Shown here piece by piece: positions 44,556 to 55,824 of a stretch of DNA of 64,000 bases; within the stretch, counting starts at the first letter, position 1, and each line of letters opens with the position of its first letter. Below the pieces are notes generated by a model. It saw only the letters and a list, made by a program, of their open reading frames with translations, ran no database searches and had not been told where the DNA came from. The DNA is from Batkoa obscura (Eukaryota > Entomophthoromycota > Entomophthoromycetes > Entomophthorales > Batkoaceae). The DNA lies in NCBI GenBank assembly GCA_030770535.1, contig JASVEC010000031.1, forward strand, positions 1 through 64,000, written 5' to 3'. Both the position numbers and the translations under genes were made by a program.

Positions 44556-44957
44556 ATGAAGCTCAACTTATTAGCCATGCCATTTTTAACCTTAAGTATC
44601 CTATCTATTCCTTTACAACTCCCACCTCAACCTCATACTCAAAATCTAGAACGTCGACAATTTGAAATGTTAGCTAGCGCTTTAGGTCCTATGATTGGTA
44701 ATATTGCTAGTGGGGTAGCTAATCAAGTGGTACAAGGCATAGCTCAAGGGGGTGGTGGTGGAGGAGCAGGCAATCCATTGGGTGCTTTAATGGGTGGAGG
44801 TGGTGGCGGGGAGGGGGGCAAAGAAGGCGGTGGAGGCAATCCTTTGGCTGCTTTGATGGGTGGAGGTGGTGAAGGGGGAGGTAACCCATTAGCATCCTTA
44901 ATGGGCGGCGGGGGTGGTGATATGCTATCAGGCTTATTAGGAGGATTGATGGGATAA
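44556..44957 (+). CDS. Secreted glycine-rich protein with GNPL..LMGGGG repeats
   Basis: 133 residues, intronless. Signal peptide at about 1-20, then a short pro-region ending ERR (possible Kex2 cut) and a hydrophobic helix-like part (EMLASALGPMIGNIASGVANQVVQGIAQ). The rest is glycine-rich with three copies of Gly-Asn-Pro-Leu-x-x-Leu-Met-Gly-Gly-Gly-Gly and an ending DMLSGLLGGLMG. The run of Gly codons makes it the least AT-rich piece of the area. Function unknown; its amphipathic, glycine-rich make-up could fit a structural or surface-active secreted protein, which is a guess. Its stop codon is three bases from that of the convergent kelch gene. Confidence 0.65.
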   Translation: MKLNLLAMPFLTLSILSIPLQLPPQPHTQNLERRQFEMLASALGPMIGNIASGVANQVVQGIAQGGGGGGAGNPLGALMGGGGGGEGGKEGGGGNPLAALMGGGGEGGGNPLASLMGGGGGDMLSGLLGGLMG

Positions 44958-44960
44958 ATT

Positions 44961-46415
44961 TTATCTAGGCTTAGATAAAGGATTTGGTAATAATTTATCA
45001 TCCATATCAATATTTGGATTAATTAAAGTCTTTGAATATCGTACACTTTTATGATGTTGTAAAGTAAATAAATCTTGTTGAAATTGTAATTCATTTGATA
45101 TATTATTATTTGGTTCCCATATTGGGTCTGGGGAATCCCATTCATAAACAATATTATTAATATCATCAGAGGAAGTCATAGCAGTTTCTGTTAATGCTTT
45201 TTGTTGACTATTGTTATCTTTGTTTTTACGATTGTTTCTTCTTTTTATGTAAAACACTACTATCGTTGCTAAGGCTAATAGTAACAAAAAACTTGCTATG
45301 GAAATGATTAATATTAAATACAAAGGCATTCCTTTAGTGGTATTATCCATTGATAAACTATTAGTTGAAAGTGGTACGAATTCACTATTAAAAGTCAACG
45401 TATTTTGATTTAATAATAATAGATTCTTATTATTATTATTCTTTGTATAACCAAAAGCAATAATAATATAAGGATAGTAATTGACAATACAAGGACGATA
45501 GCCTATAAGATTGTTCTCATTCAAATTGCTTATTTTAGTCCATTTAAACTCTCTCAGATTTAAAATATAAAGTTCTTTGGAATATTGAGTATAATTGGTA
45601 TCATAAATCCCACCTAATAATAGCAATTCATTCTCATTTAATTGTACTAATTTACTACCGATCCTTGGCTTAGGTAAATCTCCTTTCAAATCTACTCTTG
45701 TAAACTCATAACTAGTTGTATTTAAACTTAATAAATGATTTAAAGGTATTAAAGTATTATTGAAATATCTACCACCTAAATAATAAATTGTATTATCTTT
45801 TTGATTTATAATTGAACAATGATCCATTCGTTTATCTTGGTATAAATTACTTTTCATATTTGTCCATCCTCTTTCATTATTAGAATAAATAAACAAATCT
45901 TCATCTACCGTCATAGTAGTGTTATTTAACATACCCCCATATAAAATAAATTTATCATCATCTTTAGGATCTTTATTCCAAGTAGCTAAGTAAGGGAATA
46001 ATAACTCGTCATTACTGGCTTTTAAATTACTTTTACTATCCTTGGTAAATAGTTGGTTTTTGGAATTGAAGAAATAGAAGTTATTAGTATTATTAGCTCC
46101 AGTATTACTTTTTTGATTTGAACTCAAAAAATAAATATCATTATAATTACTACCACGAGATATCAAATTGGGATACATCATGGAGATTTTATTACTAATA
46201 CTTAAATAATGCCAATTACTTTCATAGATAGTGAAATTTTGGTTTAAATTCAAATAAATGATATCTTCAAACAACTCATTGTTTAATTGTCCTCCCATAT
46301 AATATATTGTATCATCAATGATTTCACATTCTCCTCCATAAAAGTTGTTACTTACTTCACTGATTGCTAATTTAGTAAAATAGCTTAGTATTGTTAATAT
46401 AAAAACTTGTAACAT
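44961..46415 (-). CDS. Kelch-repeat type I membrane protein
   Basis: 484 residues from the Met at 46415, chosen because it opens a good signal peptide (MLQVFILTILSYFTKLAIS); an upstream in-frame Met at 46484 would add 23 residues. The outer part has kelch-like blades with the Gly-Gly pair after hydrophobic residues: IYYMGGQL, ILYGGML, IYYLGGRYF, LLLLGGIYD, and a last weaker IIIAFGYT. One membrane segment follows (about residues 370-395, LILIISIASFLLLLALATIVVFYI), then a basic KRRNNRKNK stop-transfer and a tail of about 90 residues. A beta-propeller facing the outside or an organelle lumen is expected. The ligand and pathway are not known. It converges with the glycine-rich gene with a three-base gap between stop codons. 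Confidence 0.8.
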   Translation of the reverse strand: MLQVFILTILSYFTKLAISEVSNNFYGGECEIIDDTIYYMGGQLNNELFEDIIYLNLNQNFTIYESNWHYLSISNKISMMYPNLISRGSNYNDIYFLSSNQKSNTGANNTNNFYFFNSKNQLFTKDSKSNLKASNDELLFPYLATWNKDPKDDDKFILYGGMLNNTTMTVDEDLFIYSNNERGWTNMKSNLYQDKRMDHCSIINQKDNTIYYLGGRYFNNTLIPLNHLLSLNTTSYEFTRVDLKGDLPKPRIGSKLVQLNENELLLLGGIYDTNYTQYSKELYILNLREFKWTKISNLNENNLIGYRPCIVNYYPYIIIAFGYTKNNNNKNLLLLNQNTLTFNSEFVPLSTNSLSMDNTTKGMPLYLILIISIASFLLLLALATIVVFYIKRRNNRKNKDNNSQQKALTETAMTSSDDINNIVYEWDSPDPIWEPNNNISNELQFQQDLFTLQHHKSVRYSKTLINPNIDMDDKLLPNPLSKPR

Positions 46416-47480
46416 TTTGTCTAAAACTACTAATGTTATAATAAAAAGGTATAAAAAAATACAATCGACCCTTAAACATAACATTCTTTATTTATTTGTT
46501 ATATACAATTTGAACTCAAGCCTCAATTTTAATTATGTATGAGCATTGATAATAACCTTAAAATTTCGAACTTATTTTCTATTTTATTAAATTCAATCAT
46601 ATCCTTTTTCATGTACATAATTTTTAATCATTAAATTAAACTATTTTATTTAAAAATTATGAAAATATAAGTTTTCCTTATTGCATATTATTTTTAGAAT
46701 TGACGTGGCTATGGCGATGCTTATTAAGGCTTCATAAGAAATAGTGGATTATAGGAGCCTCAGCTGCACATTGTCAGAGATAGTAGACGGCCAGACAGAG
46801 ATCCTGTGAGATCTTACAGCTACTCTTTGATTTTGAGCCTAAAGTAGAAAAAGAAGAATTCTTTTGCCAAGATTTTGATTCAGAAATCTTGCATAATATC
46901 CTTTGATATAGGAAAATCAATTTGTCCATTGCATGATTTGAAATATTATAAAGATAACTGTTTTATTACTGTTTAAATGAAATTTTAGTATTAGTTAAAT
47001 AAATCTAAATCTTTATACAATTTAATTTTAGTTTAATTAAATTTAAAGTTATTACGCCTTTTTTTATATCATTTTGTTGATTTTAACAGTTTAATTAAAT
47101 GACAATTGTATTGATTATTTTCAATTCATAAAAATGTATGAAAAAGATTAATTTCTTTGCAGTATGTGTCTGTAAGTAATAATTTAAGGAATATAATTAA
47201 ATTTCAATCTCCGAGGTGTGTCTACTAGCTCTATTAAAATGATAAAAAATAAAATAAAAAATCGAAAGACTTATTGTATAGCTTATATTGAAATATATAC
47301 CTGATAATATAATACAAACTTAAAACAATAATTTTTTATCCCTTAACTTTACTCTCAGTCATATCCTCAAAATCAGCCTAATTTTTTCTGCTCAATTCAT
47401 CCACCAATCAAATTCTACTTAATATTCATGAAAAAAGTCTAATATTGAGAACCATTTTGGCTTTCCTTTAATTTTCCAAA
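46416..47480. other. Intergenic boundary between gene-poor and gene-dense parts
   Basis: Contains a patch at about 46,690-46,900 that is clearly less AT-rich and reads in one frame as an Arg/Ser/Asp-rich piece (RDSRRPDRDPVRSYSYS), but no gene could be built from it. Confidence 0.35.
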
Positions 47481-48880
47481 ATGAGCAATCCAACTTCTAA
47501 AGTGGACGAATTGAGCACCGAAGCTACCTTACGATTGACGTTACAAAATGAAATCAATGAATTAATGGGTACCGGTATTCAATATTATCAACAAAAAAAA
47601 TTTGAAGCTTCAGTAACTTATTTATCTCAAGGAGTAGCTTTAATGTAAGTTTTTAAACAACTAATCGATTGATTGTTATTGAATTAATTGAAATAAATAA
47701 CATCTCACTTGAAACTAACTTTTAATTTCAGTGAACAAGTATACGGTCCAGTATCATTGATGAATGCTGATGCCTTAGTAAAATATGGAAGAGCATTACT
47801 TGAAAATGCGGTTATGAATACAGCCGCTTTAGGTGATAAAAAAGCAGAAGAAAGCACTGCCGATAATTCAAAAAATCCAGATAGCGTAAAAGTAGAAGAT
47901 GAAGAAGTATCCGAATATAGTGGTTCCGAAGATGAAGGTTCCGAAGAAGAGTTGCCTGACATGCGAGGAAAGTTCTTTAGTTTTGGTGCAGATATGGATT
48001 TAGCTGAACTAGAAAATGAGCAACCTGAAGAAAATAGAGTACCTGAACAAGAAGTCGAAGAAGAGGATGATTTTTCCTTAGCTTGGCAAGCTTTGGATTC
48101 AGCTAGAGTCATTTATGAAGAATATATCGAAAAAAAAGAAAGTGGTAATGAAGCACCTGTGCAATGTAGTTCAACTACAATAATTGAAGATAATAATAAT
48201 ACAAAGTTACATAATATCCGTGTCAAATTATTCGAAGTTTATTTAATATTGGGTGATGTCTCCCTGGAATCAGGTATGTCTTTTTTTATTTTACTAATTT
48301 TTATTTATTAAAAATAATATATAGAAAACTTTGAACAAGCATTAAATGAATACCGATCTGCTGTAGTTGTTCAATATACTTGCTTAGAACCACATGATCG
48401 ACGATTTGCAGAAGCTCATTATAAGATAGCGGTAGCTTATGAGTATTTAAATAAAACAAAAGAGGCCAAAGAAGTATTATCAACAGTATTAGATATCTTA
48501 GATTCACATATAGAAACATTGAATGAAAATCAAAAGGAAGAAATTATTGAATGTAAACAATTAACTAAAGAAATTAATGATAAGGTAAGTTTTTTAAATT
48601 TTAGACTATTAAATAGATCAGATTTTAAAATATGAATTATTGATTTCTTCTTTAGATAGCTGATTTAGATCATGAAGAAAGTTTACCAGAAGCAGTAACT
48701 CAAATGGCAAAAGAAATTTTTGCTAAAGAATTTGAATTTCAAGGCCCACAGGAAAATGCTATTCCAATTAATCAATTAGTTAAACGCAAATTACCAACAA
48801 ATGAAGATATTAAAGAAAGTAATACAAATGATAATACAAAAAATAATGATACAAAAGAGATTAAAAAGCATAAAAATTAA
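47481..48880 (+). CDS. NASP/Hif1/Sim3-type histone chaperone (SHNi-TPR)
   Basis: Four exons (47481-47644, 47732-48273, 48325-48584, 48656-48880) code for a 396-residue protein. N-terminal TPR 1 (GTGIQYYQQKKFEASVTYLSQGV) is followed by VYGPVSLMNADALVKYGRALLENA. A long acidic insert rich in Glu/Ser/Asp (about residues 110-170) interrupts TPR 2, as is typical, then DFSLAWQALDSARVIYE, the SHNi signature. TPRs 3 and 4 (KLFEVYLILGDVSLES, FEQALNEYRSAV, RFAEAHYKIAVAYEYL) and a Lys/Asn-rich tail complete it. Family members bind H3 or H3-H4, keep the soluble histone pool and pass it to nuclear assembly and acetylation factors. Introns have normal GT-AG ends and are 51-87 bases. Confidence 0.9.
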
Positions 48881-48976
48881 AAATTATATAAAAAATATAA
48901 ATTAATAAAATCAAATAAAAATTCAAGTTGTTTGCATTTTATTTTAAATATCTTTTTAGTATAATAATTTAAATTT

Positions 48977-50530
48977 TTATTCTTTCTCTTGCTTTGTTGG
49001 TGCCTTTGTAAGTTTAGGTAATAGCTCGGGAGCAGTTGGATGGGGTTCTAATTGAAAATAAGGATGGGAAATAGCCTAAAGAAATAGAAAATAAATAACA
49101 AGTAATTCGATGTTTTTTAGATACTTACTTCTGTAGCTGTAATTCTTTTCATTGGGTCAAATAAAAACATAGATTCCATAAGGTCCAATGCTTCGTTAGT
49201 AGCTGCTTTAAAAATCATTTTAAATGGTGTCTTTTGAATAGGTTCATGTTTTAAATAATGTTTTAATTGTGTTCTGCCCTAAATAGTTGATATATTAATA
49301 AAAACATTTGATAATAATTGTAATAATAAACATTCCAAAACTCAATTAATAGAAATAAAATATTAATTTAAAACCTACCGGCCAATCCTCATCAGTAGGA
49401 GTACCTAAAGCAGAATAAATAGTATCTAGTTGTTGGAGTTCTGATTCTCCTGGAAGGAATGGAGTACGCAGCATAAGTTCAGCAAATATACAACCAACAG
49501 ACCACATATCAATACCAGTACCATAACTTGTAGCTCCATAATATAATTCTGGGGCTCGATACCAACTATTCATTTTTTATTAATTCTTGAAATCAAGTAC
49601 ATGAAAGTGTTATTATTATTGTTACCTTGTTACTACTTGTGAAGTCATTGGATATGGCTCTCCAAATTCTCTAGCTAAACCAAAATCAGCTAATTTTAAT
49701 ACACCATCACTAGCTAATAATAGATTGTTGGGTTTTAAATCCTAAATAGGAGATTCAATATAAATAAACTATACAATAATAATAATTATGTAGTAATAAT
49801 ATTGAAACTTACTCTGTGTAAAATATTATTATCATGACAAAATTCTAAACCCCTTAAAGTCATTAGCATCCAAGATTTAATATCTGATGGCATAAATACT
49901 AAATTTTTATCTTTTATAACTTGCTCTAAATCCGATTCCAAATACTCTAAGATTAAGTTTAAACTAGTTTTATGCATGTAAACTTCAATTAACTAGAAAA
50001 ATAAAAATAAGAATTTAATTAACTAAAATAAATAAATAAAAAAATAAAAATGATTTTAATACTTACTTCAATAATATTTGGATGGGATAATTCTTTTAAG
50101 CATTTAATTTCTCTAATGGAAGATATATCTAATCCATTTTGCATTTCTTGAACTTTAATCTTTTTAATAGCTACCTTTCTACCAGTAATTTTTTGTTTTC
50201 CTAATAATAATAAAACTTTATTAATAATCATTTTATATCCTTCTTTCCTCTTCACTCACCTAAATAAACCACAGCATAGGTACCTTCACCTAACTTTCTA
50301 TCTTTTAGATAACCTTCTTCGTCATCGTGATCCGAGTTATATAGCTCTTCTTTATTAATGGTAACTGATTTATTATGATCTCGACTCTCTTTTTCTTGTC
50401 GATAGGTATCTTCCATATCTTCAGTTTCACTACTAACTTCATTTTCATTGATTTGGGCAATGTCATCTAACCCAATTTCATATTCTTTTAAAGGATCTTC
50501 TAAGTTTTTAGTTAAATTTGGGGAACTCAT
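48977..50530 (-). CDS. Cyclin-dependent kinase 7 / Kin28 (TFIIH kinase, CAK)
   Basis: Seven exons (50260-50530, 50067-50200, 49813-49992, 49626-49741, 49379-49565, 49129-49278, 48977-49075) give 378 residues. A 75-residue acidic N-terminal extension precedes the kinase domain: glycine loop [38 protein letters not shown] (PSTAIRE-like helix), [53 protein letters not shown] and [20 protein letters not shown] match CDK7 rather than CDK10/11. With cyclin H and MAT1 it phosphorylates the RNA polymerase II C-terminal domain and, as CAK, other CDKs. The T-loop Thr is kept (VVT), but the next residue is Ser where the family has Arg (TSWYRAPEL), given the splice site I chose. It shares a 133-base divergent promoter with PIG-T. 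Confidence 0.88.
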
Positions 50531-50663
50531 TTTTTTTATATTTGAAATTAAAATAATTAAAAAAATAAGTAAATGTTTGTAATTCCATTTTTTTAAAAAT
50601 ATAATTTGAATTTTGCTTGCATCACTTTGAAATTTTTTTATCTTTTTTTAAATAATTTTTAAA
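50531..50663. promoter_or_regulatory. Divergent promoter of CDK7 and PIG-T
   Basis: Only 133 bases separate the two start codons. The stretch is almost pure A/T with long T runs. A bidirectional promoter is inferred from spacing. Confidence 0.55.
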
Positions 50664-51747
50664 ATGAAACAAATTCAGCTGATACTAATACTCATATTTC
50701 AATTATTAGCCATCCAATCTCAATTCAATGAAAAACTAACTATCAATAAGTTAAATAATCGATATACATTATTGAATTTAAATTTACAACTAATTGATAA
50801 CTACCCAACCACAAGTAATTTCCATCTTTTTTCTACTAACTCTTATTAAACATCTTTTTCGTTTAGCTGGCGGTGTCAATAGATATCATTTAATCCGTCG
50901 ATCTCTTAGCGAAATCATATTACAAAACCAAATTTCAGAATTAGATTTAAAATTCACTCGAGGGGTTTGGAATAGTGTCCATTATGGATCAGCAAAGAAA
51001 GACTATAGTATCAGTAACTCAGGAGTACAATTGGTAACTTGGTTTAACATTACTAATAATAAAGAGTTCAATGAAAAGTGGGAACAAACAACTAGCTCTT
51101 TATCGGGTATGTTTTGTACAGCACTGATGAAGTTTAATAGTAAATTGAGTACAGTGAAACCAAAATTTTGTTTTCAAAGAGAAGAAAAAGAGGAATTGGA
51201 AAAAAACAATGAAAGTAAGTAAAAACAGTATTTTATTTTATCTTATTTTATTTATCTATTTTATAAATAGATGTAGGCTTTTTACATATTTCGGAAGATA
51301 TATGTACTGAAAATCTAAGGCCCTTTATTAATTTATTACCCTGCAAAAATAAGTTTGGATTAGCTAGTTTATTAGCACCCAAATTAATTTATGATACTAA
51401 ATATCACTCAATGAGAATCAATAGTAAAGCAGTTTGTTTGGTAAGTTAAAAGTTTTATTATCATTAATAATATTGATATTTATTTATTTGTTTTTATTTT
51501 TATTTTTTAGAGAGAAAAATGTAATAATATTAATGACTATAATTTAAAATTACATTTGACATTAACTTTGGTATTTGATACGAGTTTAAAATTTAATAGT
51601 AATGGGGAAAGTATTGAATTAAGTAAATTCATTAGTAATGAGTTCAAAGATTGTAAACTATCTACTAGGAGTGAACTTATAATTAATGATAATATATATA
51701 ATCTAAAAAAAGATAATGAAAAACAAAGTATTAAAGATTTAGTAATT

Positions 51748-51795
<48 letters not shown>

Positions 51796-52459
51796 CAAAT
51801 AACAATTCAACGAAGAATTATAGATTTAAATAATTTACATGGAACAATAGAGATTGAAATACAAAATCAAAGTAATGAATTTATCTGTGGAGTTTATTTA
51901 CAAAATTTACCGTGGATATTGCAACCGTATTTGTCCTCTATGAAAATGGCAATTAACGAAAGAGAATTTAAATCAATTGATTTCAATCAATTAAATAACT
52001 CCAATAAGACAATAACAAATATAGTTAATTTATCTTATCAACCAGCTAAAGATCAAGAATATTTATCTAGTTTAGAATTGAAATTAAATCTAAAGCCAAA
52101 ATCAAAAGTTACATTAAGACTCAATTTTATTGCTAAATTTTTGTCAATTAATCAATATCATCCAGATTCTCAAAAAGGTTTTTCTATTAGGTAATATTAT
52201 TTAATATTATTCTTTTGTATTATTACATATTAATCTTTTTTATTCTAGTGCTGGTATTTTTACCGTATTAAATAATAATAATGACCTTAATCCTTATTAT
52301 TACACCACAAACTTAATATTATTTTGGCCTACCCCTGATTTTTCAATGCCATATAATGTAGCTACTTTTACGTGTACAATCTTTGCATTATTATTTGGAG
52401 CCATATTCAATGCCATTCATAGGGAATTTTATTTGATTGAAAAAGTAAAACAAAATTAA
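50664..52459 (+). CDS. PIG-T/Gpi16, GPI transamidase subunit
   Basis: Five exons (50664-50814, 50867-51214, 51271-51440, 51511-52190, 52249-52459) give 519 residues in one frame. Signal peptide at about 1-19, then FNEKLTI, HLIRRSLSEII, LDLKFTRGVWNSVHYG, SLSGMFCTAL, EDICTENLRPFINLLPCKNKFGL, LPWILQPYLSSMKM, SYQPAKDQEYLSSLEL, and the hallmark WPTPDFSMPYNV leading into the one C-terminal membrane segment (FTCTIFALLFGAIFNAI). These match PIG-T/Gpi16 along its length. The protein sits in the ER lumen, disulfide-linked to PIG-K/Gpi8 and needed to attach GPI anchors. The first intron (with a TACTAAC branch point) joins two frames that would otherwise look broken. An AAT repeat codes a run of about 15 Asn in exon 4. 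Confidence 0.93.
51751..51795 (+). repeat. AAT microsatellite coding poly-Asn
   Basis: About 15 AAT codons in a row inside the PIG-T exon 4, in a region that is variable in the family. Confidence 0.9.
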
Positions 52460-52603
52460 ATAAAAATAGTAAATATGATAAAAATAATTGTAGGCTTTGT
52501 AAGAAGTTATTATTATCATTATTATTCAATTTCAATTTCGGAAATGGATAAGAGCTAGTTAATAATACTTTAATAAGTTTGATATTCTATAATTATAATA
52601 GAT

Positions 52604-54114
52604 TCAAGTTACCGTATCACAATAAGGACATTTGCCAAACCAAACATGATAACTTTGTCTTGAAGTAGGTAAATGTTTAATAGCCTATATTTTGACAATT
52701 TGTTATTAAAATTTAATCATTCTTAATATAAAATTACTTGTAATAAACATTGATGATGATAAATTTTATTGCAATAATTATTACTACAAACAAAAGTTGG
52801 GGCTTGAGACTTATCTAATTTTGTTAAATATTCCTCTGAATTCATTTCTTCATTTAAATAACTAATTTCGGTTTTATAACAATAACAGATACCACATTCA
52901 ATAGTAGGTTGACCATTATTTGTTGTAATTGCACGTTGAAATTGAAAATCAATTTGTAATATTTGTATTAAATTCTTATAAACAGTAAGTGAAGTATCCC
53001 TATAATTTTAAAAAAGGTGAACTAATTTTATAATATAATATAATATAATATAATATAATATAATATAATACAACACAATATAATATAATATTAAAATTCT
53101 GCTTACCATTTCTCTACATTCTCTTTTAATTTCTGATTCCATTTGACTACTTTATTACCAAAAAATAGAATCTTTGGTAGATTAAAAGGTTTTGATGGAG
53201 CAATTTCAACTTGTAAAAAACTCAATTCTTCAATTTGTATTCTTCTAATACAATCTTTAGTCGTAGCTGGATCTGGTTCAATTATTTTACAATTATCATC
53301 TAATTCTTGTAAGATTCTATAAAAGTCAGTGTAACTAAAAATTAACTAATAAATGTGTTAATAATATTACTATTTACAATTTAGTAAATAATTAAAATTT
53401 ACTCGTTTAACCTCAGGTAATATTAATTCAAACCATAATTGCTTTTCATTTTGTTTACAAATATTATTCAGTGCTAACATCTGTTGACTATATTTAGGTA
53501 AATTGATATCAATTACCGGTGGTATTTTTGGATATTCTGAACTTATTTCTACTTGTATTAAAAATAATTTATTAATATATCTATAATATGATATATTGTT
53601 TCTATTAGTATTATTGTTTATTTAATATTGAATTTAATTACTCGAATTCAAATTGAAATTTATTAAAGTGTTGATTTAAATTAACTATTTTATTCCAACC
53701 AATAAATTCCAATTCATTGACTAAAATTGGTAAATAACTTGGTAACTGTCTTTTACTTAAAGTTCTATGTTCTATTGAATTATTCTGTTTTAATAATACT
53801 ATATCTGAGTCCCTTTTTTGATACTAAAATAAATCAAATAATTAAGTATATATTAATATAACAAATTGAATATTCAATATTACTATTTCATTTTCTATTT
53901 CTTTCCAAAATAAATCCAAATTATTATGTTGTTTTAATTTCTATATTTTCTACTTTAAGTGTTGACTGTTATTCAATTTACTAAACTTACAATTTCTATA
54001 ATATCATTATAAGGTTCTAATAGCATCTTTAATTCATCATCAAATGTAAACTTAATTCCCAATTGACTTAATGTTTTATGATTATTTTTATTATATTCTT
54101 TAGTTAATTGAACC
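52604..54114 (-). CDS. FANCL-type E3 ubiquitin ligase (Fanconi anaemia core)
   Basis: A minus-strand multi-exon gene. The URD/DRWD part shows YLPILVNELEFIGWNKIVNLNQHF, then FYRILQELDDNCKIIEPDPAT, FFGNKVVKWN, and YKNLIQILQIDFQFQRAI, which follow human FANCL closely. The C-terminal RING reads ECGICYCYK, a longer loop than usual, CSNNYCNKIYHHQC, LLQ-AIKHLPTSRQSYHVWFGKCPYC, then a stop at 52604. All eight zinc ligands are present. FANCL with UBE2T monoubiquitinates FANCD2-FANCI in crosslink repair. Exons I trust: 52604-52684, 52738-52999 and one ending at 53107. One junction near 53,340-53,400 and the N-terminal exon were not resolved, so the start is uncertain and may lie upstream of 54114. Confidence 0.78.
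53030..53091. repeat. AATAT pentanucleotide microsatellite
   Basis: About twelve copies of TAATA/AATAT with two imperfect units, inside an intron of the FANCL-like gene. Confidence 0.9.
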
Positions 54115-55824
54115 TGTAAATAATATTCATGATTCTAAGTTGAAGATTAAGATATTTTATATAAGCTTAAAAAAGTTAAAGACATTACAAGTAAACAAAT
54201 AAAGCCATGCCATCTCGTCAAGTCAATGTTGGCGGGTAGTAAAATTTTAGAAAACATAAAGTTAAAAAAGAAAAAGAAAAAAGTTTAGTTGAATCTTTTT
54301 CAACTAATATGATTGTAAAAATGAAATCTCAACATAAATAAATGCAAATTTTTATTAAATATTATTATAAATACAATCCTATATCATCAATCATTGCACC
54401 CCTAATCAAATTATGAAAAGTGGCGCACCCAAGACTGTTGACACTAACCTTCTCTCATCTCTTTACGGCTTAATAGTTTTCACTGAATTAAAAACTTAAG
54501 TGCTTTTATAGAAATGTTGATTTTTTAAGTGTTGTAAAGCTTTATCATGTGAACATCCATCCTATTAAATAGAGACATTTTTGGTAATTTGATATTGTGG
54601 GTTTAATTAAGCATTAGAAATGACATGTGTGGATGTTTTCTAGGATTGAATGTGGGATTTAGATCTTTAAAAACTAAAATATTCTTTGCAAGTTCAAATT
54701 CAATTGTTGCATTATTTTAACAAATTGTTATGGTAGAAGTAGTTTTTAACATTTGTAAAAATCTATTTTGATATTTTTATTATCGATATACTATAGTAAA
54801 TATTAATTCATGCGTTGGTTTCATATAAATAGTGGGATTTATTTCTCTTATTCTATTATTTGATTTAAAATCATGATACTATTTAAAAAGCTTGAGTTTC
54901 TATCTTTGTAAAATATGGAAGCTGGTAATTGTGTAATTCAATTTATTTATGTTAAGCGATACCATTTATAATCCAATTTTCAAAGATTATATATTCAATG
55001 CAAATAATTTCAAATTTCTAATTAACTATTTTTTGGTTAGAAATATCAAAATGGAATTTAGTTAAAGAATTGATATTGAAGTTAAGTTAGGTAAAGCTGT
55101 AAGATAGGAACCAAAAAAATAAAAAAATAATAACTATTTTGAGTAAGAATTCCCCTTTGACTATTTACCAAGTGTATTCGTTGAATATACTCGATTTATT
55201 CAAAATATTGACTTTGCTCTTGTTTTTAACAATTTCTACTATGGCTGCATTCTTTTGGAAGCCAGCTTAGTACTTACTTTTATTGAAACTGAATGGTATA
55301 ATAGTGAATTGATTGAGCAATTGTTTAACTTGGTTAAAAATACTAGGAAAAAGAGCAAAGATATGAGTTTTTAGGCTATAATCTATAGTATCTATCATTT
55401 TGTTTAGTTGTTTTAGTGAAGATATAGTACATTGAATACAATAGTATTCATTTATGATATGAAATTAGTTTTTTATATAATAAAAAAGGTTCAAAGTAAA
55501 AGAATCTTACCTTTAGTAATAAAATGATACAAAACTAGCTCTCAAGGCTTTTAATAATAATAATTAGAACCAAATAGATTTTTATAACAGATAAAGTAAT
55601 AATAAAAATTCTTGGTAATTCTTATTTTGTTAATCTTGTCTAATCTTATCTAATCTTGTCTTCTTCTATAATAAAAAAGTAACGCTAAAAACAAGATATA
55701 GTTTGTCGTTAACTACAAAATGAATTACAATATTTATACTTAATTTCATTCAACATCAATTATCAATCTCTTATTTAATAATACTATGCTATTTTTTATT
55801 AACAAAATAAAATTCTTCTATTGT
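54115..55824. other. Gene-poor gap in the dense block, with one open stretch
   Basis: May contain the first exon(s) of FANCL at its left edge. A 78-codon open stretch without Met lies at 55142-55377 (plus). The rest is AT-rich without recognisable content. Confidence 0.4.
55142..55377 (+). other. Unidentified open stretch, possible last exon or gene remnant
   Basis: The frame stays open for about 75 codons and has protein-like composition (pieces FDYLPSVFVEYTRFI, DFALVFNNFYYG, SLVLTFIETEWYN, ending KKSKDMSF and a stop). There is no Met and no clear acceptor site upstream. I do not recognise it. It could be the last exon of an unseen gene or a remnant. Confidence 0.3.

Noticed and set aside
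46690-46900. Less AT-rich patch with an Arg/Ser-rich reading
   Set aside because: Too short and interrupted to call a gene; no splice sites fit.
50664-51222. Apparent frameshift in PIG-T between two overlapping open frames
   Set aside because: A normal intron (50815-50866, with a TACTAAC branch point) joins them in frame.
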